Shown: one piece after another, positions 17,111 to 24,161 of the stretch
How the letters are laid out: every line of letters begins with the position of its first letter
Numbering within the stretch: position 1 is the stretch's first letter
Assembly: GCA_047974745.1 (NCBI GenBank)
Contig: JBKECO010000020.1
Location: 1-64,000 of the forward strand
Direction: 5' to 3'
Length of the DNA: 64,000 nt
Source: JBKECO01 sp047974745
GTDB lineage: Bacteria > Bacillota > Clostridia > Lachnospirales > Lachnospiraceae
Notes under the pieces: model-generated
The model's input: only the letters and a program-made list of their open reading frames with translations
What the model was told of the DNA's origin: nothing
The model's database searches: none
Position numbers and translations under genes: made by a program

Positions 17111-17173
17111 AAAAGAATGAATCCCAATATCCCATATACAAAAGAATGAATCCCACTATCTGGGATTCGTTCT
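17111..17173 (-). terminator. Terminator of the HPr gene with duplicated arm
   Basis: On the plus strand the 16-mer AAAAGAATGAATCCCA occurs twice as direct repeats (17111-17126 and 17140-17155). An inverted copy TGGGATTCGTTCT lies at 17161-17173. The copy at 17140 and the inverted copy form a 13-bp stem with a five-base loop, followed by TTTTG on the minus strand: a terminator. The other copy could form an alternative hairpin with the same 5' arm, and a longer T8 run follows it. Confidence 0.65.
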
Positions 17174-17184
17174 GATTATAGATT

Positions 17185-17451
17185 TTATTGTTCTCCAAGA
17201 CCTCCCTGGATTGCCGCAATGATTTTTTGAAGATCCTCCTCCTCATTCTCACCATCACACTGGATCGTCACTTCTGTGCCTTGCCTGATCGCTGCTGCCA
17301 TCAGATTCAGTACACTTTTCAGATTTATGACCCTTTGTCCATGGATCAAAAGGGTATCTGAGGTACATGTCTTTGTTACCTTCACAAGCTCGCCTGCTGG
17401 TCTGGCATGTATCCCTGATTTGTTTGTTATTACTATTTTTTCTCTGACCAA
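17185..17451 (-). CDS. HPr-family phosphocarrier protein
   Basis: An 88-residue HPr. The phosphorylated histidine is His15 in KSGIHARPAG, and the regulatory serine is Ser46 in NLKSVLNLM, so both enzyme I and HPr kinase sites are kept. The start is TTG at 17451, with AGGAGG five bases upstream. It is the last gene of the EIIA-PfkB-dehydrogenase unit, 71 bp after the dehydrogenase, which suggests an HPr dedicated to this hexitol system in addition to the general ptsH expected elsewhere. Since Ser46 is present it could also serve CcpA signalling. Confidence 0.92.
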   Translation of the reverse strand: MVREKIVITNKSGIHARPAGELVKVTKTCTSDTLLIHGQRVINLKSVLNLMAAAIRQGTEVTIQCDGENEEEDLQKIIAAIQGGLGEQ

Positions 17452-17522
17452 AGGTACCTCCTGTTCCGGTAGTTTTTCATGTTCTGTCTCCTGACACAGC
17501 TGCCCCCGACATTTTGAAGGAA

Positions 17523-18785
17523 TTACAGAACCTGATAATATTCGAATAATATCTTCTCAGCCTGTGTATTCCACAATCCTTTGTGGGCTTTGCAGCTGGC
17601 ATCTAGTTTAGCAAACAGAGGATCTGTTTTGCCCAGCTCTGCAAAATCATCGATCGCCGTCAAAGGCATATCGAACTGGGTATAAATCAGTTTTTTTCCA
17701 CCCGGAATCTTTGGCAGATTGATCGTCGTATCCGCCACACAGTCAAGACCGCCGACATGTGTCACCATGACAGCCGGATTGATCAGACCCCTTGAAGCAT
17801 AGTCGATTGCTTTTACAAGATCATCTGTATTTCCGCCTGTTGTTCCTAAGATGTGTGCACTGGTGTAATGAACATTATATAGGTTGATCATTGCCTCGAA
17901 CTGATTGTCTGATGGACCTGCAAAAAAATTCATGCAGCCGTCAAATGCCATCAGCTTGTCGCCCATCTCAGCGACTCCTTTATTTGGAATGTATACAAAT
18001 ACATCATCATATCCGTGACCATCCGTTAATCCCATCAGGTACTGAACGGGGTTATCTGTACAGGTCGTATTCACATAAATCAGCTCCACTCCCGCCTCTT
18101 TTGCCTCTTCTTCTGAGATGACCTCTCTGGCTCTGGCAATTCTATCATCACTGATATCAGTCACAACAATTCTTTTTGGTTTATTTTCAAAGCATAGGCC
18201 ATAGCTGACTGCACCGAGTCCCATTGGTCCGCATCCACCGAGAACAATTATATTTCCATCTTTTTTTGTTCCCATAGCATGCTCATAATTCTGTTTGTTC
18301 GTATGATAATTTGCGTGGTATCCACCCAGGATACAGCTCATTGGCTCTCCAAGTGAAGCCTCGAAATAGGAATCTCCATCATAATTCAACAAACAGCCAA
18401 GCTCCATTACCTCATGAGGAATGATACAGTACGTACAGTCTCCTCCAAAAAATTCGTAGGAATATCCAGGAGAATCCAGCTTGCCCTGATAGTTCAATGC
18501 AGGCTGTAATGCAAATTTTTGTCCCGGTCTGAACTGATCCTGCCATTTTGCTCCGACTTCAACGATGTCACCGGCAAATTCATGACCAATAATGATTGGA
18601 TTCGTACTGATATTTTTAGGTGCCCGTTTGTGATTGACTCCCTGGTCTACCAGCTTGTAAGTGGACATGCAGATACTGTCACTCATGACACGTACCAGTA
18701 TTTCATCCTCCTTTAGCTCAGGTAATTCAAATTCCTCAAGTCTCAAATCATAAGATCCATACATTCTGACTGCTCTAGATTTCAT
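17523..18785 (-). CDS. SorE-like zinc-type sugar-phosphate dehydrogenase
   Basis: A 420-residue medium-chain dehydrogenase. The N-terminal GroES-like domain has GHEFAGDIVEVG (catalytic metal His-Glu) and the Rossmann domain has VLGGCGPMGLGAVSYG. The four-cysteine structural zinc loop of alcohol dehydrogenases is not visible. The overall pattern resembles L-sorbose-1-phosphate reductase (SorE), which interconverts a ketose 1-phosphate and a hexitol 6-phosphate. Here it lies after mannitol-type PTS genes and a PfkB kinase. It probably oxidises the hexitol phosphate brought in by the PTS to a ketose phosphate for the kinase. Which hexitol is inferred only; the canonical mannitol-1-phosphate dehydrogenase MtlD is absent from the window. 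Confidence 0.78.
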   Translation of the reverse strand: MKSRAVRMYGSYDLRLEEFELPELKEDEILVRVMSDSICMSTYKLVDQGVNHKRAPKNISTNPIIIGHEFAGDIVEVGAKWQDQFRPGQKFALQPALNYQGKLDSPGYSYEFFGGDCTYCIIPHEVMELGCLLNYDGDSYFEASLGEPMSCILGGYHANYHTNKQNYEHAMGTKKDGNIIVLGGCGPMGLGAVSYGLCFENKPKRIVVTDISDDRIARAREVISEEEAKEAGVELIYVNTTCTDNPVQYLMGLTDGHGYDDVFVYIPNKGVAEMGDKLMAFDGCMNFFAGPSDNQFEAMINLYNVHYTSAHILGTTGGNTDDLVKAIDYASRGLINPAVMVTHVGGLDCVADTTINLPKIPGGKKLIYTQFDMPLTAIDDFAELGKTDPLFAKLDASCKAHKGLWNTQAEKILFEYYQVL

Positions 18786-18821
18786 AAATATCTCCTCTCG
18801 TTATCTCCATCTTCAGGTTGT

Positions 18822-19754
18822 TTAGGACAACCTGACTAATTTTACTTTTTCAAGAAGGGAATCCACCAGTTCTCTGGATGGAGGCTTTGTCCCTACTGTA
18901 GTGACAGCACCTGCTGAAGTCGCAAGTCCTAGTTTAAAACATTCCTCAAGGGGAAGGGATGCATTCATTCCATATGCCATTGCTGCGACCATGGCATCAC
19001 CTGCTCCAACTGTTGAATGCGCCGTGACCTTTAGTCCGAGTGCTTTTATTGTACTGCCCGGCGAAAGGAACAATGCGCCTTCGCTGCCCAGTGAGATTGC
19101 CAGAGCGCCAACTCCCCTATCCAGAAGCTTTTGTCCCATTTCGATCAGATCTGTTTCACTGGCTTTTCCCTGAAAGTCGAAATATTGTTCCAGCTCAAAT
19201 CGGTTTGGCTTTATAAAATCCGGCTTCGCCTCTAGCGCCCGCAGGAACAGTTCCCCGTCCGCATCGAGAAAGACCTTTGCTCCCTTCGCTTTGACTCTGT
19301 TGGTAATAACCTCATAAATATCTTTTTTAACACCCTTAGGTATACTTCCTGCCAGAACAACCAGTGTGTCTTTATCAGCAAGTCCTTCTAATTTATCCAA
19401 AAGCCGATCCAGATCCTCCTGCAGAATAACCGGTCCCGGCTCGTTAAATTCCGTTACATTTCCACTGCTGTCCAGGACTTTTTCATTGGTACGGGTTTCA
19501 CCTTCTACATAGATAAAATCTGTTCCGATACTCAGATCTGCTAATTTCTGTTCGATTAAAGCCCCAGATTTTCCTGCAAGGAATCCAGTGGCAGTAGAAT
19601 CTCCACCCAATTCCCGAATCGTCTTTGATACATTGATTCCTTTACCGCCCGGGTCTTGTACGACGGCAGTGATTCTGTTTAGGCCGCCATATTGAAAGGA
19701 TTCAATATCCACCGTCTTATCTATAGCCGGATTCATGGTCACTGTTACGATCAT
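18822..19754 (-). CDS. PfkB-family hexose-phosphate kinase (1-phosphofructokinase type)
   Basis: A 310-residue kinase of the 1-phosphofructokinase / tagatose-6-phosphate kinase branch. It starts with VTMNPAIDKTV, has DPGGKGINVSKTI and AGSIPKGV, and carries the catalytic HSTVGAGDAMVAAMAYG near residue 250, with Asp as the base. It phosphorylates fructose-1-phosphate or a related ketose phosphate with ATP. Its ATG overlaps the EIIA stop as ATGA. Together with the downstream SorE-like enzyme this suggests a route in which the imported hexitol phosphate becomes a ketose 1-phosphate and then fructose-1,6-bisphosphate. Substrate choice among FruK, LacC and PfkB activities cannot be settled from sequence. 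Confidence 0.88.
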   Translation of the reverse strand: MIVTVTMNPAIDKTVDIESFQYGGLNRITAVVQDPGGKGINVSKTIRELGGDSTATGFLAGKSGALIEQKLADLSIGTDFIYVEGETRTNEKVLDSSGNVTEFNEPGPVILQEDLDRLLDKLEGLADKDTLVVLAGSIPKGVKKDIYEVITNRVKAKGAKVFLDADGELFLRALEAKPDFIKPNRFELEQYFDFQGKASETDLIEMGQKLLDRGVGALAISLGSEGALFLSPGSTIKALGLKVTAHSTVGAGDAMVAAMAYGMNASLPLEECFKLGLATSAGAVTTVGTKPPSRELVDSLLEKVKLVRLS

Positions 19755-20218
19755 TCGACATCATCCTTTCTGGTAAGGAACTCATAGATCTCATCTACAT
19801 TCATTGATAACAACGCTTCGACCGCCTCTTCTTCACCAAGCTTTAAAGCCACATTGCCCAAAATTTCAAGATGCTCCTCGCCCTTGCCAGCAATTCCGAT
19901 CACGATTTTTGCCTGCTCACCATCCCAGTCCGTACCTTCTGGAAAAATCATAACGCCCAGACCAGAATAGATGACCTCATCCTTGGCACTATCGACTCCA
20001 TGTGGTATTGCGATCCCATTGCCCATATAAGTGGAAAAAGTCTTTTCTCTTTCCAGCATGGCATCCGGATAGCTTTCTGATACATATCCACCATTCACCA
20101 GCAGGCTACCCATCTGCAGGATGACTTGTTTCTTCTCGCTGCTTTTACAATTCAGCAGTATGTTTTCCTTTACTAGCAAATCCGGTTTTTTTGTTTCTTT
20201 TTTCTTACCAAACAACAT
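19751..20218 (-). CDS. mtlF: PTS mannitol/fructose-type EIIA
   Basis: A 155-residue EIIA domain protein. The active histidine is His73 in GIAIPHGVD. The segment SYPDAMLEREKTFSTYMGNG before it is typical of the mannitol EIIA class, as is the C-terminal LALKLGEEEAVEALL region. It passes phosphate from HPr to the EIIB domain of the transporter at 22570-23967. It opens the second unit of the regulon and is preceded by an MtlR box and promoter. A short lysine-rich N-terminal leader (KKKETKK) precedes the domain. Confidence 0.92.
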   Translation of the reverse strand: MLFGKKKETKKPDLLVKENILLNCKSSEKKQVILQMGSLLVNGGYVSESYPDAMLEREKTFSTYMGNGIAIPHGVDSAKDEVIYSGLGVMIFPEGTDWDGEQAKIVIGIAGKGEEHLEILGNVALKLGEEEAVEALLSMNVDEIYEFLTRKDDVE

Positions 20219-20294
20219 AGGCTCTCCTTACATTACTGACTAAATGACATAAAGATTTGTTACAGTTACATAAATGGCTTCCTTTTATAGTTAC

Positions 20295-20323
20295 ATTATG
20301 GACCTTATATATGAGCTTTTCAA
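20295..20323 (-). promoter_or_regulatory. Promoter of the EIIA-PfkB-SorE-HPr unit
   Basis: TTGAAA (20318-20323) and CATAAT (20295-20300) on the minus strand are 17 bp apart. The MtlR-like box begins exactly 17 bp upstream of the -35, the same geometry as at mtlA. Confidence 0.65.
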
Positions 20324-20340
20324 TCGAAACAAAAGTCACT

Positions 20341-20363
20341 TTGGCATTATCCAATAGTGACAA
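20341..20363 (-). promoter_or_regulatory. MtlR-type operator before EIIA
   Basis: TTGTCA-N11-TGCCAA on the minus strand, an imperfect inverted repeat resembling the TTGTCA...TGCCAA box bound by Bacillus MtlR. An identical half-site pair with the same N11 lies before mtlA at 24087-24109. Confidence 0.7.
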
Positions 20364-20386
20364 AACAAAAACCCTCTTACGAGGGT
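20364..20386 (-). terminator. Terminator of mtlR
   Basis: ACCCTC (20371-20376) and GAGGGT (20381-20386) form a GC-rich stem with a four-base loop, followed on the minus strand by TTTTTGTTTTG. It lies between the mtlR stop and the MtlR box of the next unit. Confidence 0.8.
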
Positions 20387-20396
20387 CTTGGCTGTT

Positions 20397-22499
20397 TCAG
20401 ACAGATTCTATAAATCTGCTGAAATAGTTCTTTAAGAGACGTGTCAGTGTGTTTTTGATTCTTGTTTCATCTCCCGACTTGATGTCCTCGAGAAAGGAAT
20501 CATCCTCAATCAGATTTTCGCTCAGATAACCAAGTAACATGCTGTTCTCCTGCTTCCATTCATCGTCTGGAATCAGCATGACAATGGCTGCTCTGACGGA
20601 CTGTAGATATGGATTTAAAAAGATTCCGGTCTGATCTGGAACGCAGACATAAAATCCCATTTGGAAGATCCCGGTGACACGAGCATGGAGAAGTGCGATC
20701 TCAAGCTCCGGAATGACCTGGGTTGCCATATCCTCGCGTTTTCGAATGTCTTCCATGATCCTTTTCCGACTTTCCTCATATGGCGTGATGTAACTAGCGG
20801 CTGCTTCCACCAGCTGAGTAAAGCTCAGATCCTGTGATACCTTACGGCAGAAAAAATTCCGAAGGATCTCTTTGACCCTCGCTGCCATGTCATTGATCTG
20901 TTCAAGCTGTCTGTCAAAATCAATGTCGCTTTCTATTGTCAGAGGAGTGATTTCATACTCCTTGACCTTAATATCGATTCGTAAAAGATCCTCCTCCGGC
21001 AAAAGAGGACTGACCTCTAGAACATCAGCTTTTATTTCTCTTAGATCTATACTGGAAACAAAGAAATCGTTGCGATCCAGCACAAAGGGAGTTAGATCTG
21101 ATTTTCCATAAGTAGTTATTTTAGCTCTTTCTTTTAAGAACATCTTAAGTCTGGACGCCATCAGTCTTGAAATCCCAATGCCACTAGCACAGACCAGACC
21201 AATGCTGACCGTCCTGATTTTTTCCTTTTCATTCTGAAGTCTTACCATGGCTGCACCAAAATGAATGGCAAGAAAACCGATTTCTGGCTCCGGAATATCA
21301 TAACCGAGTGTTGCTTCTAACAATTTGCCGACACGTAGACAATTCTGGTAAACCTCAGGATATGATGTCTTAATTTCTTCGAGATGTGGATTTTCGATTG
21401 GCAGGTTATTGCGTAGTCGGACGATCGTTGGGCGGATGTGGGTCAGCAGACTGGTTACAAAGTCTTCGTCCGCACTCAGCACATATGCCATCTGCTCATC
21501 ATAGGCAATAATCATTTCCTGGACGAGCTCTGTGATCTCCCTATCACTTTCCATGACCAGTGCATCGCTAGCCTGGCTGTCCTTTGCCTTTTGCAGCTTA
21601 GAGCCTTTTATATGCAGGCATATAAAGGCAATCTCAATATCAGGGATTTCGATTCCGAACTCATCCTCAAGTGAATTCACAATCAGAAGTGCCAGATTAT
21701 ACTCTTCGTCATTTTTCAGTTTCTCCAGCAACTCAACATTGGACTCAATAATTTCACCACGTTGAACACGTTCGATTGCGATTGCAACATGCAAGACAAG
21801 TCCTGCATAGGAATCCTCTGTTAATCTGCTGATCCTTTCATCTGGAATACTTGCAAAACAGATACCTACATGATTTAAAATCTCTTCACTCAGCAGTTCA
21901 TAGTGGTTCTTTAAATTCTTCGCTCCAACTGTTTTTGGAGTTGATAATTCATTTTCTTCATATAGGCGCATCAGAACAGGCGTATCCATATACTTGGCGA
22001 TGAATTCCCGTATTGCGATCCTGACATTTTTCTCACTGCCTAAAATGGTCACGCCAAGACCTTGTTTTCTGACGATCGTCAAGTCATATTTTAAGAACCA
22101 TGGAGCGATCTGATCCAGATCTTTACTAATCGTCGCTTCACTCACAGACAGTAAATTTGCGAAGTAATATAGTTTTTTGGGCGACTGATCCCGAAGAATC
22201 TCAAGCATTAGGCGTTTTCGACGCTCAGCTTTGTCCGCATAATCTCTTATCTCATAGTTCGCCAGTTCCTTGCGAAGAAGAAGCTTATCAGAATCTTCAC
22301 CCTCCAGCCAGATTCCGGCTCCAGTCTTAGAACAAAGGGAGATATGAAAACTCTTTAGTATGTAACTGATATAATCCAGTTCACGTTGTACCGTCCTTTT
22401 ACTGATATTGATCAAAAGTGCAAGATTTTTTACCGATACCACATCATCCTGGTCCAGTAAAATTAGCAAAATCTCTCTTACCCTTGGACTGAGCTCCAT
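20397..22499 (-). CDS. mtlR: MtlR-type PTS-regulated transcriptional activator
   Basis: A 700-residue BglG/MtlR-family regulator. Order of parts: N-terminal helix-turn-helix of the DeoR type (LALLINISKRTVQRELDYI), a second HTH (NLLSVSEATISKDLDQI), two PRD domains (about 190-410, with conserved His in HVAIAIERVQRG and FLAIHFGAAMVRL), an EIIB-gat-like domain (VSIGLVCASGIGISRLMASRL near 425, cysteine present) and a C-terminal EIIA-like domain. In Bacillus, phosphorylation by HPr on PRD2 activates and phosphorylation through EIIA/EIIB reduces activity. The C-terminal EIIA-like domain has lost the usual TPHG active site, as far as I can see. It lies 70 bp after mtlA. Two matching operator boxes flank the unit. 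Confidence 0.9.
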   Translation of the reverse strand: MELSPRVREILLILLDQDDVVSVKNLALLINISKRTVQRELDYISYILKSFHISLCSKTGAGIWLEGEDSDKLLLRKELANYEIRDYADKAERRKRLMLEILRDQSPKKLYYFANLLSVSEATISKDLDQIAPWFLKYDLTIVRKQGLGVTILGSEKNVRIAIREFIAKYMDTPVLMRLYEENELSTPKTVGAKNLKNHYELLSEEILNHVGICFASIPDERISRLTEDSYAGLVLHVAIAIERVQRGEIIESNVELLEKLKNDEEYNLALLIVNSLEDEFGIEIPDIEIAFICLHIKGSKLQKAKDSQASDALVMESDREITELVQEMIIAYDEQMAYVLSADEDFVTSLLTHIRPTIVRLRNNLPIENPHLEEIKTSYPEVYQNCLRVGKLLEATLGYDIPEPEIGFLAIHFGAAMVRLQNEKEKIRTVSIGLVCASGIGISRLMASRLKMFLKERAKITTYGKSDLTPFVLDRNDFFVSSIDLREIKADVLEVSPLLPEEDLLRIDIKVKEYEITPLTIESDIDFDRQLEQINDMAARVKEILRNFFCRKVSQDLSFTQLVEAAASYITPYEESRKRIMEDIRKREDMATQVIPELEIALLHARVTGIFQMGFYVCVPDQTGIFLNPYLQSVRAAIVMLIPDDEWKQENSMLLGYLSENLIEDDSFLEDIKSGDETRIKNTLTRLLKNYFSRFIESV

Positions 22500-22522
22500 T
22501 CGATTCCCTCCTGTCTTAATAC

Positions 22523-22563
22523 GGAATTTAACACGATCCCGAAGGACCGTGCTAAAAAATTCC
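22523..22563 (-). other. Intercistronic UUCG-capped hairpin between mtlA and mtlR
   Basis: On the minus strand GGAAT...GCACG-G-TCC-TTCG-GGA-T-CGTGT...ATTCC folds into a long imperfect hairpin with a stable UUCG tetraloop. No T-run follows it directly, so it is more likely an mRNA stabiliser, processing site or weak attenuator than a full terminator. Confidence 0.55.
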
Positions 22564-22569
22564 CTTATC

Positions 22570-23967
22570 TTATCTGTCCAGCAGATTTGCTACAAGCTCA
22601 TCATACTGTGGTGCGTTCATGAAATTAGTAATCAACACCAGTTCCGCATTTGGATTGCTGTGTGCTGCACGCTCTCTTAACGTTTCATGAGTTACTATGA
22701 TCTGTGCATCACTTGGAATTTGGGACACCGGTGCATGGATAACTTCTATGGTGTCGAGTCCCACTGCTTTTAATTTCTTTCTCAAAACAGTAGCTCCCAT
22801 TGCGGAGGATCCCATTCCTGCGTCACAAGCAAACACGATCTTTTTCACTCCTGCAGATGATACATTTACAGTAGAAGCTGTTGATGCGGTTGGTGTCATT
22901 CCTTTTGACTCTGCTTTCATGGCATCTTTTTTTGCCTGAGCTGCTTCCAGACTGGAATCATCTTTACCAAATATTTTGATCAGCGGAACAGAAATAATGA
23001 AAGATACCGCTGCGGCAATAAACACGCCTGCTAAAATTCCAAGCCACTCTCCTTTTGGAGTCATACCCATAACTGCTATGATACTACCTAGCGAAGCCGG
23101 TGCGATCAAGCCAACATTAAATAAGTTGAAAGTAAAGATTCCACTTGCACCACCTGCAATTGCTGCAAGGATCAGTACAGGATTCATCAATATGAATGGA
23201 AAATAAATTTCATGAATACCACCGAAGAAATGAATGATGACTGCTCCGGGAGCTGAACTTCTTGCTGAACCCTTACCTACGATACAGTATGCAAGAAGGA
23301 TACCGAGTCCTGGTCCTGGGTTTGCTTCCATAAGGAAGAAGATCGACTGATGTAATTGCTCTGCCTGCTCGATTCCAAGTGGTGTCAGTATACCATGGTT
23401 GATTGCATTGTTCAGGAAGAGTACTTTCGCAGGTTCAATAAATATACTTGCCAGAGGAAGGATCTGATGATCAACAAAGAACTGAACGCCGACTGCCAGT
23501 GCATCTGTTAAGAACTGAATAACTGGTGCAAGTCCTTTATAGGAGAGAATTGCAAGAATCGCGCCAAGTATACCGATCGAAAAATTGTTGACAAGCATTT
23601 CAAATCCCGTTGGGATCTTACCATCTACTAACTGATCGAATTTCTTGATGATCCATCCAGCAATCGGACCTACTACCATAGCACCGAGAAGCATAGGAAC
23701 TGTTGTCGCTGCTATGATTCCCATTACTGCGATAGCTGCAATAACTCCACCCCTCGAACCACCGACCACTTTACCACCCGTAAAAGCGATCAAAAGTGGA
23801 AGCAGATATGTGATCATTGGACCGACCATAGTAGCTAGCGCTTCATTTGGAAGCCAGCCATCTGCAATAAATAATGTTGTAATGATACCCCATGCAATGA
23901 AGGCACCAATATTCGGCATGATCATTCCACTTAAAAATCGACCGAATACTTGAATTTTTTCTTTCAT
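22570..23967 (-). CDS. mtlA: PTS mannitol transporter EIICB
   Basis: A 465-residue membrane permease with an N-terminal EIIC domain (about 1-335, roughly 6-8 membrane segments, starting KVQVFGRFLSGMIMPNIGAFIAWG-like) and a C-terminal EIIB domain (about 374-465). The substrate-site motif GGIHEIYFP is present, as is PGPGLGILLAY. The EIIB phosphocysteine is about Cys381 in FACDAGMGSSAMGA. A hydrophilic linker rich in Ala, Ser and Thr joins the two. It imports and phosphorylates mannitol or a close hexitol to the 1-phosphate. EIIA is made separately from 19751-20218. A promoter with MtlR box precedes it. Confidence 0.94.
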   Translation of the reverse strand: MKEKIQVFGRFLSGMIMPNIGAFIAWGIITTLFIADGWLPNEALATMVGPMITYLLPLLIAFTGGKVVGGSRGGVIAAIAVMGIIAATTVPMLLGAMVVGPIAGWIIKKFDQLVDGKIPTGFEMLVNNFSIGILGAILAILSYKGLAPVIQFLTDALAVGVQFFVDHQILPLASIFIEPAKVLFLNNAINHGILTPLGIEQAEQLHQSIFFLMEANPGPGLGILLAYCIVGKGSARSSAPGAVIIHFFGGIHEIYFPFILMNPVLILAAIAGGASGIFTFNLFNVGLIAPASLGSIIAVMGMTPKGEWLGILAGVFIAAAVSFIISVPLIKIFGKDDSSLEAAQAKKDAMKAESKGMTPTASTASTVNVSSAGVKKIVFACDAGMGSSAMGATVLRKKLKAVGLDTIEVIHAPVSQIPSDAQIIVTHETLRERAAHSNPNAELVLITNFMNAPQYDELVANLLDR

Positions 23968-24004
23968 TTTAAACCCTCCTGATTGATTCGTAAATTCCTA
24001 ACTA

Positions 24005-24027
24005 AAGTTGTTTGGCCTTCACAACTT
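24005..24027 (-). repeat. Inverted repeat in the mtlA leader
   Basis: AAGTTGT and ACAACTT are perfect 7-bp arms with a 9-base spacer, located in the 5' UTR between the -10 and the ribosome site of mtlA. It could be an RNA hairpin or a second operator. It is absent from the EIIA promoter. Confidence 0.5.
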
Positions 24028-24039
24028 CATTATAATGCT

Positions 24040-24069
24040 ATTATAATCATTTCGGTTCCTCATATTCAA
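24040..24069 (-). promoter_or_regulatory. mtlA promoter
   Basis: TTGAAT (24064-24069) and TATAAT (24040-24045) on the minus strand are separated by 18 bp. A second TATAAT-like element lies downstream at about 24030. The MtlR box starts 17 bp upstream of the -35. Confidence 0.65.
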
Positions 24070-24086
24070 TTTAAACAAAAATCTGT

Positions 24087-24109
24087 TTGGCACTAAACAT
24101 TAGTGACAA
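24087..24109 (-). promoter_or_regulatory. MtlR-type operator before mtlA
   Basis: TTGTCA-N11-TGCCAA on the minus strand. Box, N17 and TTGAA are spaced exactly as before the EIIA gene. The N17 contains the same TTTTGTTT in both. Confidence 0.72.
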
Positions 24110-24130
24110 GTATGCATAAGATAGTAGCAC

Positions 24131-24157
24131 AAAAAAAGACCAGTTGTCTGGTCTTTT
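24131..24157 (-). terminator. Terminator of the EAL gene
   Basis: GACCAG (24138-24143) and CTGGTC (24148-24153) with a four-base loop, followed on the minus strand by TTTTTTTG. Confidence 0.85.
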
Positions 24158-24161
24158 GTCT

